DNA from: Nitrospirillum amazonense | GTDB taxonomy: Bacteria; Pseudomonadota; Alphaproteobacteria; Azospirillales; Azospirillaceae | NCBI RefSeq assembly: GCF_007828045.1 | Contig: NZ_VITN01000012.1 | Location: forward strand, 1-64,000 | Reading direction: 5' to 3' | DNA length: 64,000 nucleotides | Part shown: positions 55,513 to 64,000 of the stretch, piece after piece | Layout: each line of letters begins with the position of its first letter | Numbering within the stretch: the first letter of the stretch is position 1 | Notes under the pieces: model-generated | What the model was told of the DNA's origin: nothing | Databases searched by the model: none | The model's input: the letters and a program-made list of their open reading frames with translations, nothing else | Program-made: the position numbers and the translations under genes

Positions 55513-56751
55513 ATGCGCGCCAAATTCTATCCCCTCATGCTGGGTGCCCTGGTGGCCGCCGGTATCGGGACCGCCCAAGCCAAGGACAAGGACAAGGACG
55601 CCACGCCGCCGGAAAAGCAGATCAGCAAGGAGCTGACCCCGTCGCTGCAGGCCGCCCAGAAGGCGCTGGACGAGAAGAACTACCAGGCCATCATCGACGC
55701 CACCGCGCAGGCCGAGGCCGCCAAGGCCGACCGTACGCCGTACGAGAACTTCTTCATCGCCGAGATGCGCGTGCAGGCCTACCTGGGCCTGAACGACACG
55801 CCGCACCTGATCGACGCGCTGGAGGCCGAGCTGGCCACCAACCAGCTGCCGGAAGCGGATGCCGCCAAGCGCGAGCGGACCCTGTCGCAGCTGTATTACC
55901 AGAACAAGGATTACGCCAAGTTCCTGGCGAAGTCGGACGCCGTGATCCAGAAGGGCGGCGCCACGCCGGAAATGTACACCCTGCGCTGCCAGGCCTCCTG
56001 GTCGCTGAAGGACTGGGCCGCGACCGACACGAACTGCAAGCAGGCCATCGACGCGGATGAGAAGGCCGGCAAGCCGGCGCAGGAGCAGGTCTACCAGATG
56101 CTGGTGGACAGCGCCGCGCAGCGTAAGGACTACAGCAACTACGTCGACTACATCGCGATGCTGCTGCAGCACTACCAGAAGCCGGACTATTGGGCCGACT
56201 ACATCGCCTTCCTGCCGCGCAAGCAGGGCTTCTCCGACCGCCTGGCCCTGGACCTGTACCGCCTGAGCGCGCGCGTCGGCGCCATCAAGGGCGCCAACGA
56301 GTACCTGGAGTACGCCGACCTCGCCACCCGCGCCACCCTGCCGGGCGAAGCCAAGGCCGCCCTGGAGAAGGGCCAGAGCCAGCTGGCCGGCAACCCGACC
56401 GCCAAGCAGATGCTGGCCGAGGCGACGAAGGCCGCCGCCGAGGACCAGAAGGGCATCGACAAGCAGGTCGCCGAAGTCTCCAAGGCCCCCACGGGCCTGC
56501 CGATGGAGAAGCTGGGCGAGGCCTATGCCAGCTACGGCAACCAGGCCAAGGCCATCGAGCTGATCCAGAAGGGCATCGACAAGGGCGGCCTGAAGAACCC
56601 CAACGACGCCAAGCTGCACCTGGCCGTCGCCTACCTGAACGCCGGTCAGAAGGATCAGGCCCAGAAGGCCTTCCAGGAACTGACCAGCGCGCCGGAAGGT
56701 GTCGGCGAACTGGCCAAGGCCTGGCTGCTGTACCTGAACCAGCCGGCTTGA
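55513..56751 (+). CDS. Periplasmic TPR-like protein
   Basis: 412 residues from the ATG at 55513 (GAGGACC upstream). Signal peptide to about residue 22 (TAQA-K), a Lys/Asp-rich stretch, then repeated helix pairs typical of TPR/SEL1-like solenoids (for example QAAQKALDEKNYQAIIDATAQ). No enzymatic motif. An exported scaffold protein. Its 3' region carries repeat copy C before the terminator. Confidence 0.75.
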   Translation: MRAKFYPLMLGALVAAGIGTAQAKDKDKDATPPEKQISKELTPSLQAAQKALDEKNYQAIIDATAQAEAAKADRTPYENFFIAEMRVQAYLGLNDTPHLIDALEAELATNQLPEADAAKRERTLSQLYYQNKDYAKFLAKSDAVIQKGGATPEMYTLRCQASWSLKDWAATDTNCKQAIDADEKAGKPAQEQVYQMLVDSAAQRKDYSNYVDYIAMLLQHYQKPDYWADYIAFLPRKQGFSDRLALDLYRLSARVGAIKGANEYLEYADLATRATLPGEAKAALEKGQSQLAGNPTAKQMLAEATKAAAEDQKGIDKQVAEVSKAPTGLPMEKLGEAYASYGNQAKAIELIQKGIDKGGLKNPNDAKLHLAVAYLNAGQKDQAQKAFQELTSAPEGVGELAKAWLLYLNQPA

Positions 56752-56793
56752 TGCCGTCTCCAAGGCGCCCCTAACCACGCTTCTCGTGCCGAC

Positions 56794-56883
56794 AAGGCCA
56801 GCGACCGCTGGCCCCGCGGCGAGCACCGAAGGACGGAGCGAGGATAGCCAAGCCGCCGGATGGCGGCGCCCCGGCGCCTGAGG
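56794..56883 (+). repeat. Structured intergenic repeat, full copy C
   Basis: Hairpin 1 GGCCAGC-GACC-GCTGGCC (56796-56813), core GGCGAGCACCG with GGAGCGAGGATAG, hairpin 2 GCCGCC-GGAT-GGCGGC (56852-56867), tail GGCGCCTGAGG. It lies between the stop of the TPR gene and its terminator, so it is transcribed as part of the 3' UTR in the sense orientation. Confidence 0.8.
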
Positions 56884-56913
56884 GAACCGCGTCAACGACG
56901 CAATAAAGTGAGG

Positions 56914-56942
56914 AACGGGGTCGGCCCAGCGCCGGCCCCGTT
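56914..56942 (+). terminator. Terminator after the periplasmic TPR gene
   Basis: 12-bp stem (one T-G wobble) beginning AACGGGG and closing CCCCGTT, followed by TTCTTTTT. Confidence 0.88.
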
Positions 56943-57137
56943 TCTTTTTGGTGGGAAAGCCCTGGATTCTGGCCTGGTCCGTCTGGCCGGCCTCGACGGG
57001 GCGGGGGGCGCCCGCTAAACTCCCGGCCCATCCAGTCCGGCGCCCGCTTGAAGGGGCTCACAAAAGCGGCCGGCGCCTACACGACGACGTCGATACGACG
57101 CAGATGGGGATTCCTCACATATGACGGATTTCATCCG

Positions 57138-59165
57138 ATGACCCGGTTCGCGCGCAGCTCGATTAGGGAACTGACCCTGCGCGGCATCATCCTGGGTGCC
57201 CTGATCACCGTGGTGTTCACCGCCGCTAACGTCTACCTGGGCCTGAAAGTGGGCCTGACCTTTGCCTCCTCCATCCCGGCGGCGGTCATCTCCATGGCGG
57301 TGCTGCGCCTGGCCAAGGACAGCACCATCCAGGAAAACAACTTCGTGCAGACGCTGGCCTCCAGCGCCGGCACCCTGTCGTCCGTCATCTTCGTGCTGCC
57401 CGGCCTGGTCATCGTCGGCTACTGGACCGGCTTCCCCTTCTGGCAGTCCGCCGGCATCTGCGCCGTGGGCGGCATCCTGGGCGTCATGTACACCGTGCCC
57501 CTGCGCCGGGCCATGGTGGTGCAGGGCAACCTGCCCTACCCCGAGGGTGTGGCCGCCGCCGAGGTGCTGAAGGTCGGTTCCCCCGATACGGCGGGCGAGG
57601 CCGGCGCGGATGAGGCCGCCAAGGGTGCCGGCCTGCGCGACGTGATCGCCGGCACCCTCGTTTCCATCGGGTTCTTCCTGATGACGGCGATGCGTTTCTT
57701 CACCGAGCAGTTCCAGGGCTTCCTGCGCATCGGCAATGCCGTCACGGGCCTGGGCACCGGCCTGTCCATGGCCCTGCTGGGCGCCGGCTACCTGGTGGGT
57801 GCCACCGTGGGCTTCGCCATGTTCGTGGGCGTGGCCATCGCCTGGTTCGGCGCCGTGCCCATCCTGACCTCGCTGCACCCGCCGGCCGACGGCATGGACC
57901 TGATCAAGTACGCCAACAGCGTCGTCTGGCGCCAGCAGGTCCGCCTGATCGGCGCCGGCGCCATCGCCGCCGCCGCCATCTGGACCCTGATCGTCCTGGC
58001 CAAGCCCATGACGGACGGCATCCGCGCCTCGCTGAACGCCATGAAGGCCGTGCGCGCCGGCAACGCCCACTCCGTCCCCCGGGTGGAGCAGGACATCCCC
58101 TTCCACTACGTCATGGCCATCGCCGCCGTGCTGCTGGTGCCGCTGGCGGGCCTGTTCATCTCCTTCATCCTGGGCACGCCGCTGTCCACCCACCTGGTGG
58201 TGCTGGTCCTGGCCGGCGTCGTCTTCGCGGCCGTCATGGGCTTCATCGTCGCCGCCGCCTCGGGCTACATGGCGGGCCTGATCGGCAGTTCCAACAGCCC
58301 CATCTCCAGCATCGGCATCCTGGCGGCCATCGCGTCATCGCTGCTGCTGGTGACGCTGCTGGGCAAGGACGGGGTGGCCGACCCGGCCATTCGCGCCGCC
58401 GCCGTGGCGCTGGCGCTGTTCACCACCTCGGTCGTGCTGACCATCGCCACCATCGCCAACGATAACCTGCAGGACCTGAAGACCGGCCAGCTGGTGGGGG
58501 CCACGCCCTGGCGCCAGCAGGTGGCCCTGGTGCTGGGCTGCATCGTCGGCGCCGCCGTCATCCCGCCGGTGCTGAACCTGCTGCAGCACGCCTACGGCTT
58601 CGCCGGCGCGCAACTGGATCCGGGCATGGATCCGGCCAAGACCCTAGGCGCCCCGCAGGCGACGCTGATGGCCACGCTGGCCACGGGCATCCTCAGCGGC
58701 AAGCTGGACTGGTCCATGCTGGGCATCGGCGCCGTGGTCGGCATCTGCCTGGTGGTGGTGGACGAGGTGTTGAAGGCCACCACCCGCCGCTTCCGCTTGC
58801 CGCCCCTGGCCGTCGCCCTGGGCATCTACCTGCCCATGACGGTCACCGTGCCCGTCAGCGTGGGCGCCCTGCTGGCCTACATCGTCGACCGGGTGCTGGC
58901 CCAGCGGGCCAAGGCGGCCGGCATGCCCGTCGAGAAGTTCGTCGACGTGTCCCAGCGCCGCGCCATGCTGCTGGCCTCGGGCATGATCGTGGGCGAAAGC
59001 CTGTTCGGCGTGGCCCAGGCGGCCATCATCTCGCTGACCGGCAACCAGGAACCGCTGGCGGTCATGGGCGACGGCTTCGCCGGGGCGGCCGAATGGCTGG
59101 GCGGCGCCGTCTTCCTGGTGGCCTGCCTGTGGAGCGTCCGCTGGGTGCTGGCCGAACGGAAGTAA
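57138..59165 (+). CDS. OPT family oligopeptide transporter
   Basis: 675 residues from the ATG at 57138. Multi-TM (about 16) transporter. The OPT signature is present: VYLGLKVGLTFASSIPAAV and QENNFVQTLASSAG near the N-terminus, LPYPEGVAAAEVL, and PPLAVALGIYLP. OPT proteins take up oligopeptides or metal-chelator complexes driven by protons. No peptidase next to it. A terminator follows the gene. Confidence 0.92.
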   Translation: MTRFARSSIRELTLRGIILGALITVVFTAANVYLGLKVGLTFASSIPAAVISMAVLRLAKDSTIQENNFVQTLASSAGTLSSVIFVLPGLVIVGYWTGFPFWQSAGICAVGGILGVMYTVPLRRAMVVQGNLPYPEGVAAAEVLKVGSPDTAGEAGADEAAKGAGLRDVIAGTLVSIGFFLMTAMRFFTEQFQGFLRIGNAVTGLGTGLSMALLGAGYLVGATVGFAMFVGVAIAWFGAVPILTSLHPPADGMDLIKYANSVVWRQQVRLIGAGAIAAAAIWTLIVLAKPMTDGIRASLNAMKAVRAGNAHSVPRVEQDIPFHYVMAIAAVLLVPLAGLFISFILGTPLSTHLVVLVLAGVVFAAVMGFIVAAASGYMAGLIGSSNSPISSIGILAAIASSLLLVTLLGKDGVADPAIRAAAVALALFTTSVVLTIATIANDNLQDLKTGQLVGATPWRQQVALVLGCIVGAAVIPPVLNLLQHAYGFAGAQLDPGMDPAKTLGAPQATLMATLATGILSGKLDWSMLGIGAVVGICLVVVDEVLKATTRRFRLPPLAVALGIYLPMTVTVPVSVGALLAYIVDRVLAQRAKAAGMPVEKFVDVSQRRAMLLASGMIVGESLFGVAQAAIISLTGNQEPLAVMGDGFAGAAEWLGGAVFLVACLWSVRWVLAERK

Positions 59166-59215
59166 CCAGCACCGGATATCAAGTGGGGCGAAAAGCCCCA
59201 TCCCGAAAGGGTTAG

Positions 59216-59242
59216 AAAGGGGGTCCCATGGGGGCCCCCTTT
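59216..59242 (+). terminator. Terminator after the OPT gene
   Basis: Near-perfect 12-bp stem with a 3-nt loop, AAAGGGGG-T-CCC paired to GGG-G-CCCCCTTT (one T-G pair), followed by T's. Confidence 0.85.
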
Positions 59243-59339
59243 TTCTATCCATAGACCCTACCGCTACTGGCGGACGCCGGGTTGTGACGGGAAATAGAGT
59301 AGCATGGGGGTCGGATCGATTGATCAAGGAGGGCCGGGA

Positions 59340-60941
59340 ATGGTCGTTCCCATCCCAGTTGCGGCCGCTGGCGCCGCCCCGTCGCAGGAATGGATATTCC
59401 TGAACCGCTTCGCCTACGGCCCCCGGCCCGGCGACGCCCAGGCCCTGAAGCAACAGGGCATCCCGCATTGGCTGGATGAGCAGCTGCGCCTGGCGGCCGC
59501 CGGCACCGGCCCAGGGCCGGAATGCCAGCAGAAGCTGGACAGCGCGGTCATGCGCATCAAATACGACGCCGGCGAAGGCTGGGCCGCGCTGGATGAGATG
59601 CGCCCGCTGCGCACCCTGGACCAGCCGGTGGACGCGCTGTGGTCCCTGAACCAGCCGGATCGCAAGCTGCCTTATCAGGAACGGGTGCGCCCGCGTCTGG
59701 ATTTGGCCGCGGCCACCGTCATCCGCGCCGTCTATGACCCCGCCCAGCTGCGCCAGGTCATGACGCTGTTCTGGCATGACCACTTTTCCGTCAACGCGAC
59801 CGATAGCTACACGGCCCCGGCGCTGCCCGCCTATGACACCGCCTTGCGGGCCCATGCCCTGGGCAATTTCCGCGATCTGCTTGAAGCGGTGGCGACCAGC
59901 CCCGCCATGCTGATCTACTTGAACAACCGATCCTCGCGCGGCGGGGCGGCCAACGAGAACTACGCCCGTGAGCTGTTCGAACTGCACACCCTGGGCCGCG
60001 ACGCTTATCTGAACACCCAGTACGACCGCTGGCGCGACGTGCCCGGCGCCCTGAAGGGCGCGCCCGAGGGGTACATCGACCAGGACGTCTATGAGGCCAG
60101 CCGCGCCTTCACCGGGTGGAGCATCCAGAGCGGCCAGGACCTGGGCGGCTACAAGGCGCCCAACGACGGTCGCTTCACCTACATCGAATCCTGGCACGAC
60201 AATTACCAGAAGCGCGTGCTGGCGGCGGAGTTCGACAGCTACCAGCCGCCGCAGAACGACGGGCACAAGGTGCTGGACCTGGTGGCCAACCATCCCGCCA
60301 CCGCCCAGTTCATCTGCACCAAGATGGTGCGGTCCCTGCTGGGCGGGGAACCGTCGCCGGAGCTGGTCAAAGCCGCCGCCGCGACGTGGCTGGACAACCG
60401 CCAGCGCCCCGACCAGATCGCCCGGGTGGTGCGGCTGATCGCCCTGTCGCCCCAGGCCACGGCCAATTGGGGCGCCCGGCCCAAGCGGCCGCTGGAACTG
60501 GTGGCCAGCTTCGCGCGTGCCACTGGCATCCCCGTCACCGCCAGCGAGCCGCTGGTGGGCACCATGGATAGCGCCGGGCAGAAGCTGTACGCCTGGCCCA
60601 GCCCCGACGGACACCCCGTGGCCGACGATTATTGGTTGGGCGCGCAGAACATGCGGGCGCGCTGGAACCTGGCGCTGGGCTTGGCGGAAGGGTGGTGGAT
60701 GCCCCCCGGCCTGTCCGCCACGGCCCAGATGGGGCCGGCCGCCGCCCACAGCGGCCAGGCGGTGGCCTTCTGGTCCGACCGCCTGCTGGGCAGCCCCACG
60801 GCCATCGACGCCGCCGCGCTGCTGGGCGGCCTGTCACTGGCCGCCGACGCTCCGCCCGTGGTGGACAATAAAACCGGCGAATTCGCCAACCGCCGCCTGG
60901 CCGCCTACGTGGCCATGAGCCCCGCGTTCCAGCTGCGCTGA
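59340..60941 (+). CDS. DUF1800 family protein
   Basis: 533 residues from the ATG at 59340 (AAGGAGG upstream). Signature FWHDHFSVN and NENYARELFELHTLG. No classical signal peptide is seen. Function unknown, but DUF1800 proteins are consistently encoded with DUF1501 proteins, as here (gap 18 bp). They are thought to be exported hydrolase-like partners. Confidence 0.9.
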   Translation: MVVPIPVAAAGAAPSQEWIFLNRFAYGPRPGDAQALKQQGIPHWLDEQLRLAAAGTGPGPECQQKLDSAVMRIKYDAGEGWAALDEMRPLRTLDQPVDALWSLNQPDRKLPYQERVRPRLDLAAATVIRAVYDPAQLRQVMTLFWHDHFSVNATDSYTAPALPAYDTALRAHALGNFRDLLEAVATSPAMLIYLNNRSSRGGAANENYARELFELHTLGRDAYLNTQYDRWRDVPGALKGAPEGYIDQDVYEASRAFTGWSIQSGQDLGGYKAPNDGRFTYIESWHDNYQKRVLAAEFDSYQPPQNDGHKVLDLVANHPATAQFICTKMVRSLLGGEPSPELVKAAAATWLDNRQRPDQIARVVRLIALSPQATANWGARPKRPLELVASFARATGIPVTASEPLVGTMDSAGQKLYAWPSPDGHPVADDYWLGAQNMRARWNLALGLAEGWWMPPGLSATAQMGPAAAHSGQAVAFWSDRLLGSPTAIDAAALLGGLSLAADAPPVVDNKTGEFANRRLAAYVAMSPAFQLR

Positions 60942-60959
60942 GCGGGAGGAGAGACGATC

Positions 60960-62252
60960 ATGGCGTTCAATCGACGCGAGATATTGAAGACCCTGGCCGC
61001 CGCCGGCGCCCTCACCACCGTGCCCGGCCTGGGCCAGCTGGCCTTCGCCGCACCCGGCGGCGCGCCCAACGGCAAAATCCTGGTCGTGCTGTTCTTTCGC
61101 GGTGGCATGGACGTGCTGAACTTCATCGGCCCGGCCAACGACGCCGTCTACATCGACGCGCGGCCGGCCGACCTGCGGCTGCTGGACAGCGGCGACAAGG
61201 CCGGCATCGCGATGGACAGCGACCTGGCGCAGGGGGTGGACTTCCGTCTGCATCCCGAGGCCGCCGCCCTGCATGAGCTCTACCGCCAGGGCGACCTGGC
61301 CATCGTCCATGCCACCGGCCTGTCCAACGCCACCCGCAGCCATTTCGAGGCGCAGGAACTGATGGAGCGCGGCCTGGCGGAAGAGCCCAAGGGCAACGGC
61401 GTCCTGGGCACGGAGGGTGGCTGGGTCGCCCGCCTGCTGCGCCAGATGGGAAGCAATGGCGAGTTGGTGGCGGTCAGCACCGCCGGGGGCGTGCCCAAGC
61501 TGCTGCAAGGCTATCCCGAAGCCCTGTCCATTCCCGATCTGCGCGGCGGCTTCGGCCTGCCGGGAGGCCCGAGCACCCAGGCGGTGCTGGAGCGGCTGTA
61601 CCCCGCCGCCGGCCAGCCGGCGTCCTTCAACCCCAATGTCGCGCGCGGCGGCCGCGTGGCGCTGGACGCCGCCCTGCGCCTGAACGCCGCCCTGCCCAAA
61701 GGCCCGGACGGCAAGGTCCTGGCCTACCAGCCGGAGCATGGTGGCGCCTTCGATGGCGACATCGGCCGCTCGCTGGAGACGGTGGCCCGCCTGATCCGCA
61801 TGGACGCCGGCCTGAAGGTCGCCTGCGTCGATATGGGCGGCTGGGACACGCATGAGGGCCAGGCCGGCCGGTTCAAGAGCCTGGTCCACCAGCTGTCCGG
61901 CTCGCTGAGCACCTTCTGGAACGACCTGTCGGCCTATCACGACCGCATCACCCTGGTGACGGTCAGCGAATTCGGGCGCCGCCTGCGGGCCAACCGCAGC
62001 GGCGGCACCGACCACGGCCACGGCTCGCTGATGATGGTGCTGGGCGGGGGCGTGGCGGGCGGCCGCCTGCTGGGCCGCTGGCCGGGCCTGCAGCCGCAGG
62101 ACTTGGACGAGCGCGTGGACCTGGCTGTCACCACCGACTATCGCGACGTGCTGACCAGCGTGCTGAAGCATCGCATGGGTGTGGGCCAGGTGGACGCCGT
62201 CTTCCCCGGCTTTCACCCGGGCAGCGGCGATCCGGCCCTGTTCCGGGCGTAG
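60960..62252 (+). CDS. DUF1501 family protein, Tat-exported
   Basis: 430 residues. Tat-like N-terminus FNRREILKTLAAAG (3-16) with a following hydrophobic stretch. Alkaline-phosphatase-like fold motifs: VVLFFRGGMDVLN, MGGWDTHEGQ, SEFGRRL, GTDHGHGSLMMVLG, with Asp/His candidates for metal binding. Starts 18 bp after the DUF1800 gene; likely secreted together. Function unknown. Confidence 0.9.
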   Translation: MAFNRREILKTLAAAGALTTVPGLGQLAFAAPGGAPNGKILVVLFFRGGMDVLNFIGPANDAVYIDARPADLRLLDSGDKAGIAMDSDLAQGVDFRLHPEAAALHELYRQGDLAIVHATGLSNATRSHFEAQELMERGLAEEPKGNGVLGTEGGWVARLLRQMGSNGELVAVSTAGGVPKLLQGYPEALSIPDLRGGFGLPGGPSTQAVLERLYPAAGQPASFNPNVARGGRVALDAALRLNAALPKGPDGKVLAYQPEHGGAFDGDIGRSLETVARLIRMDAGLKVACVDMGGWDTHEGQAGRFKSLVHQLSGSLSTFWNDLSAYHDRITLVTVSEFGRRLRANRSGGTDHGHGSLMMVLGGGVAGGRLLGRWPGLQPQDLDERVDLAVTTDYRDVLTSVLKHRMGVGQVDAVFPGFHPGSGDPALFRA

Positions 62253-62270
62253 TTCGCGTCCTGAAACGAT

Positions 62271-62309
62271 AGGCGGGCGACCCAGGCGGGCGACCCAGGC
62301 AGGCGACGT
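62271..62309. repeat. Tandem 13-bp repeat, about three units
   Basis: AGGCGGGCGACCC twice exactly, then AGGCAGGCGACGT. It lies in the short gap between the convergent DUF1501 and chemoreceptor genes. No spacer structure, so it is not CRISPR. Confidence 0.75.
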
Positions 62310-62340
62310 GGGGGAAAAACCTCACGCCGCCCGCGGCCGT

Positions 62341-63825
62341 TCAGCGCGCCAGCACGTGCGCGGCCTGCTTGGTGGTGGCGACGGCCCCACCCACCTGCCC
62401 GATGGCCGCGGCGATGCTGCCGAGGTTGTTGGTCACCGTTTCCACCGCCACGGCCATGCACTGCATGCTGGAGGACATGTTGCGGGTCACCGCACTCTGT
62501 TCCTCCACGGCACCGGCGGTGGAGGTCACGTATTCCCGCACAATGCCGATGGACTGGCGGATGGTGCTGAGCGCGCCCACCACCTCGACGGAGACGGCCT
62601 GCATGCCCTCGATCTCATCGGAGATCTGCTGGGTGGCGTTGGCGGATTGGGTGGCCAGGTTCTTCACCTCCGTCGCCACCACGGCGAAGCCCTTGCCGGC
62701 ATCGCCGGCCCGCGCGGCCTCGATGGTGGCGTTCAGGGCCAGCAGGTTGATCTGGCCCGCGATGCCCCGGATGGCCTCGACCACCCCTTCCATGGAGCGC
62801 GCCACCTCGGCCAGCCGCTGGGTGGAGGCGTCGGCCTTGTCGGCCAGTTCGGCGGCGCTCTCTGCCGCCGTCCGCGACTGCGCCATGCTTTGCGAGATTT
62901 CGCGGATGGAGGCCGCCAGCTCCTCGGCGCTGGACGCCATCATCTGCACGGCGCCCGAGGTCTCCCCGGCGGCCGTCAGGGCATCGCCCGACTGCTGCGT
63001 CGTCTGGTCCATGGCGTGATCGATCTCCCCGAAGTTCTTGTCGATCAAGACCTTCAGGTCGGCCAGCATCTGCACCTGGCGGGTGATGTCGGTGGCGTAC
63101 TTCACCACCTTGAACGGCCGGCCGTTCAGATCGAAAATCGGGTTGTACGACGCCTCGATCCAGACCTCCTTGCCGCCCTTGCCCAGGCGGCGGAACTGGG
63201 CCGCCTGGTACTCGCCGCGGCGCAACGCCTCCCAGAAGGCACGGTAATCGGCGCTGTCGCGGTAGGCAGCGTCCACGAACATGGCGTGCGGCTTGCCCTG
63301 CGCCTCGGCCAGCGTATAGCCCAGGGTGTTGAGGAAGCCCTCGTTCGCGGTCAGCACGGTACCGTCCATGGTGAACTCGATCACCGCCTGCGATTTGCGG
63401 ATGGCGTCCATCTGCCCATGCAGGTCGGCGTATTCCATCTTCTGCGCGGTGACGTCGGTGGCGTACTTCACCACCTTCAGCGGCCGGCCCTTGGTGTCGA
63501 GGATGGGATTGTAGGAGGCCTCGATCCAGACATCCTTGCCGCCCTTGCCAATGCGCTTGAACTGCGCCGCCTGGTATTCCCCGCGCCGTAGCGCCTCCCA
63601 GAAGGCCTTGTAGGCGGCGCCGTTCCGCTCCGCCTCTTCCACGAACATGCCGTGGGGTTTGCCCTGGATCTCCGCCAGGGTATAGCCCATGGCCTTCAGG
63701 AAGTTCTTGTTCGCGGTCAGCACCGTGCCGTCCATGGCGAACTCGATCACCGCCTGGGACCGGTCCAGGGCCGTCAAGGTGGCCGCCATAACCCGGAACT
63801 TCTGAACGAAACCAGCCAGCACCAT
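62341..63825 (-). CDS. Soluble methyl-accepting chemotaxis protein with two PAS domains
   Basis: 494 residues, no TM segment. PAS1 (about 20-130) and PAS2 (142-252) are near-identical (both contain [12 protein letters not shown] and [12 protein letters not shown] or [12 protein letters not shown]), a recent internal duplication. Then a helical signalling domain (255-490) with the MCP hairpin [20 protein letters not shown] (split by the turn) and [15 protein letters not shown]. It is a cytoplasmic energy or redox taxis transducer type (Aer-like without the membrane anchor). Start at 63825 has GGGAG upstream. No che genes are adjacent. 63826-64000 holds A/T-rich promoter sequence and no gene. 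Confidence 0.9.
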   Translation of the reverse strand: MVLAGFVQKFRVMAATLTALDRSQAVIEFAMDGTVLTANKNFLKAMGYTLAEIQGKPHGMFVEEAERNGAAYKAFWEALRRGEYQAAQFKRIGKGGKDVWIEASYNPILDTKGRPLKVVKYATDVTAQKMEYADLHGQMDAIRKSQAVIEFTMDGTVLTANEGFLNTLGYTLAEAQGKPHAMFVDAAYRDSADYRAFWEALRRGEYQAAQFRRLGKGGKEVWIEASYNPIFDLNGRPFKVVKYATDITRQVQMLADLKVLIDKNFGEIDHAMDQTTQQSGDALTAAGETSGAVQMMASSAEELAASIREISQSMAQSRTAAESAAELADKADASTQRLAEVARSMEGVVEAIRGIAGQINLLALNATIEAARAGDAGKGFAVVATEVKNLATQSANATQQISDEIEGMQAVSVEVVGALSTIRQSIGIVREYVTSTAGAVEEQSAVTRNMSSSMQCMAVAVETVTNNLGSIAAAIGQVGGAVATTKQAAHVLAR

Positions 63826-64000
63826 TCACACTCCCAAAAAGAGATCCAAGATTTCCAGCCCCGTCACGACGACAGAGTCACGAGATCCCTAATGCTCGTT
63901 TGTCGGCACCACGATTGGAGCAATCCAGGAGCATTGGATACTTTATGAGTTAAGATAAAAATCTTGCCAACTTCCTAATGTTCGCACGCGGTTAACATCA
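63826..64000 (-). promoter_or_regulatory. Upstream region of the chemoreceptor gene
   Basis: A/T-rich compared with the genes. Contains a small palindrome AAGAT-AAAA-ATCTT at 63952-63965. A candidate promoter region; no specific element is certain. The right window edge cuts it. Confidence 0.3.

Noticed and set aside
62271-62309. CRISPR-like array
   Set aside because: Thirteen-base units abut directly with no spacers and there are no cas genes.

Overview
The window is GC-rich (roughly two-thirds G+C) and densely coded on both strands. Its gene content points to an alphaproteobacterium of the Rhodospirillales/Azospirillaceae type: a uvrC-pgsA-moaD-moaE block, a two-domain cold-shock protein, an Irr-like iron box before dps, and a MerR-controlled beta-oxidation operon. 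The species cannot be fixed from sequence alone. No rRNA, tRNA, CRISPR array or intact insertion sequence was recognised.

Layout. 1-754: no supported gene. 755-3000: two overlapping small membrane-anchored coiled-coil genes that look like paralogues, then the periplasmic methionine sulfoxide reductase MsrP. 3340-6495: an EF-G-like GTPase whose catalytic His position is Ser, an Mpo1-like membrane protein, and Dps with a palindromic iron-type operator. 6759-11200: a tight three-gene cassette of secreted cupredoxin, membrane GGDEF/EAL protein and outer-membrane barrel. 11217-20902: DUF2239, uvrB with a NERD-like gene, an aspartate aminotransferase, a CAP-like secreted protein, then uvrC-pgsA-moaD-moaE. 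21143-24799: a soluble histidine kinase with a pseudo-receiver, a LuxR-HTH/glyoxalase fusion with an internal ribosome site, and DUF1329. 25033-31031: acyl-CoA dehydrogenase, hydratase/dehydrogenase, thiolase and MerR regulator with a 20-bp palindromic operator; fadD follows at 34186-35901, beyond a TPR-methyltransferase and a ribokinase. 36447-47720: cold-shock protein, a very large alpha-2-macroglobulin without the thioester Cys, DUF1345 and an RND efflux pair. 48346-52278: one large gene with the architecture of epsilon-poly-lysine synthetase (A-T-six TM segments-three C-like domains). 52449-63825: carbonic anhydrase, DUF445, periplasmic TPR protein, OPT transporter, DUF1800-DUF1501 pair and a soluble double-PAS chemoreceptor.

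The two observations I rate highest are (i) a structured intergenic repeat, about 90 bp, with four full copies (31266, 37107, 52282 reverse, 56794) and two partial ones. It has two hairpins whose arms differ in sequence but stay complementary around conserved GACC and GRAT loops, and copies sit 3' of genes. (ii) The stand-alone poly-amino-acid-synthetase-like NRPS at 48346-52278, which has no other biosynthetic genes beside it.

All assignments come from reading motifs and architecture by eye; no database search was run. Start codons were chosen on ribosome-binding sites where visible and are noted when uncertain.
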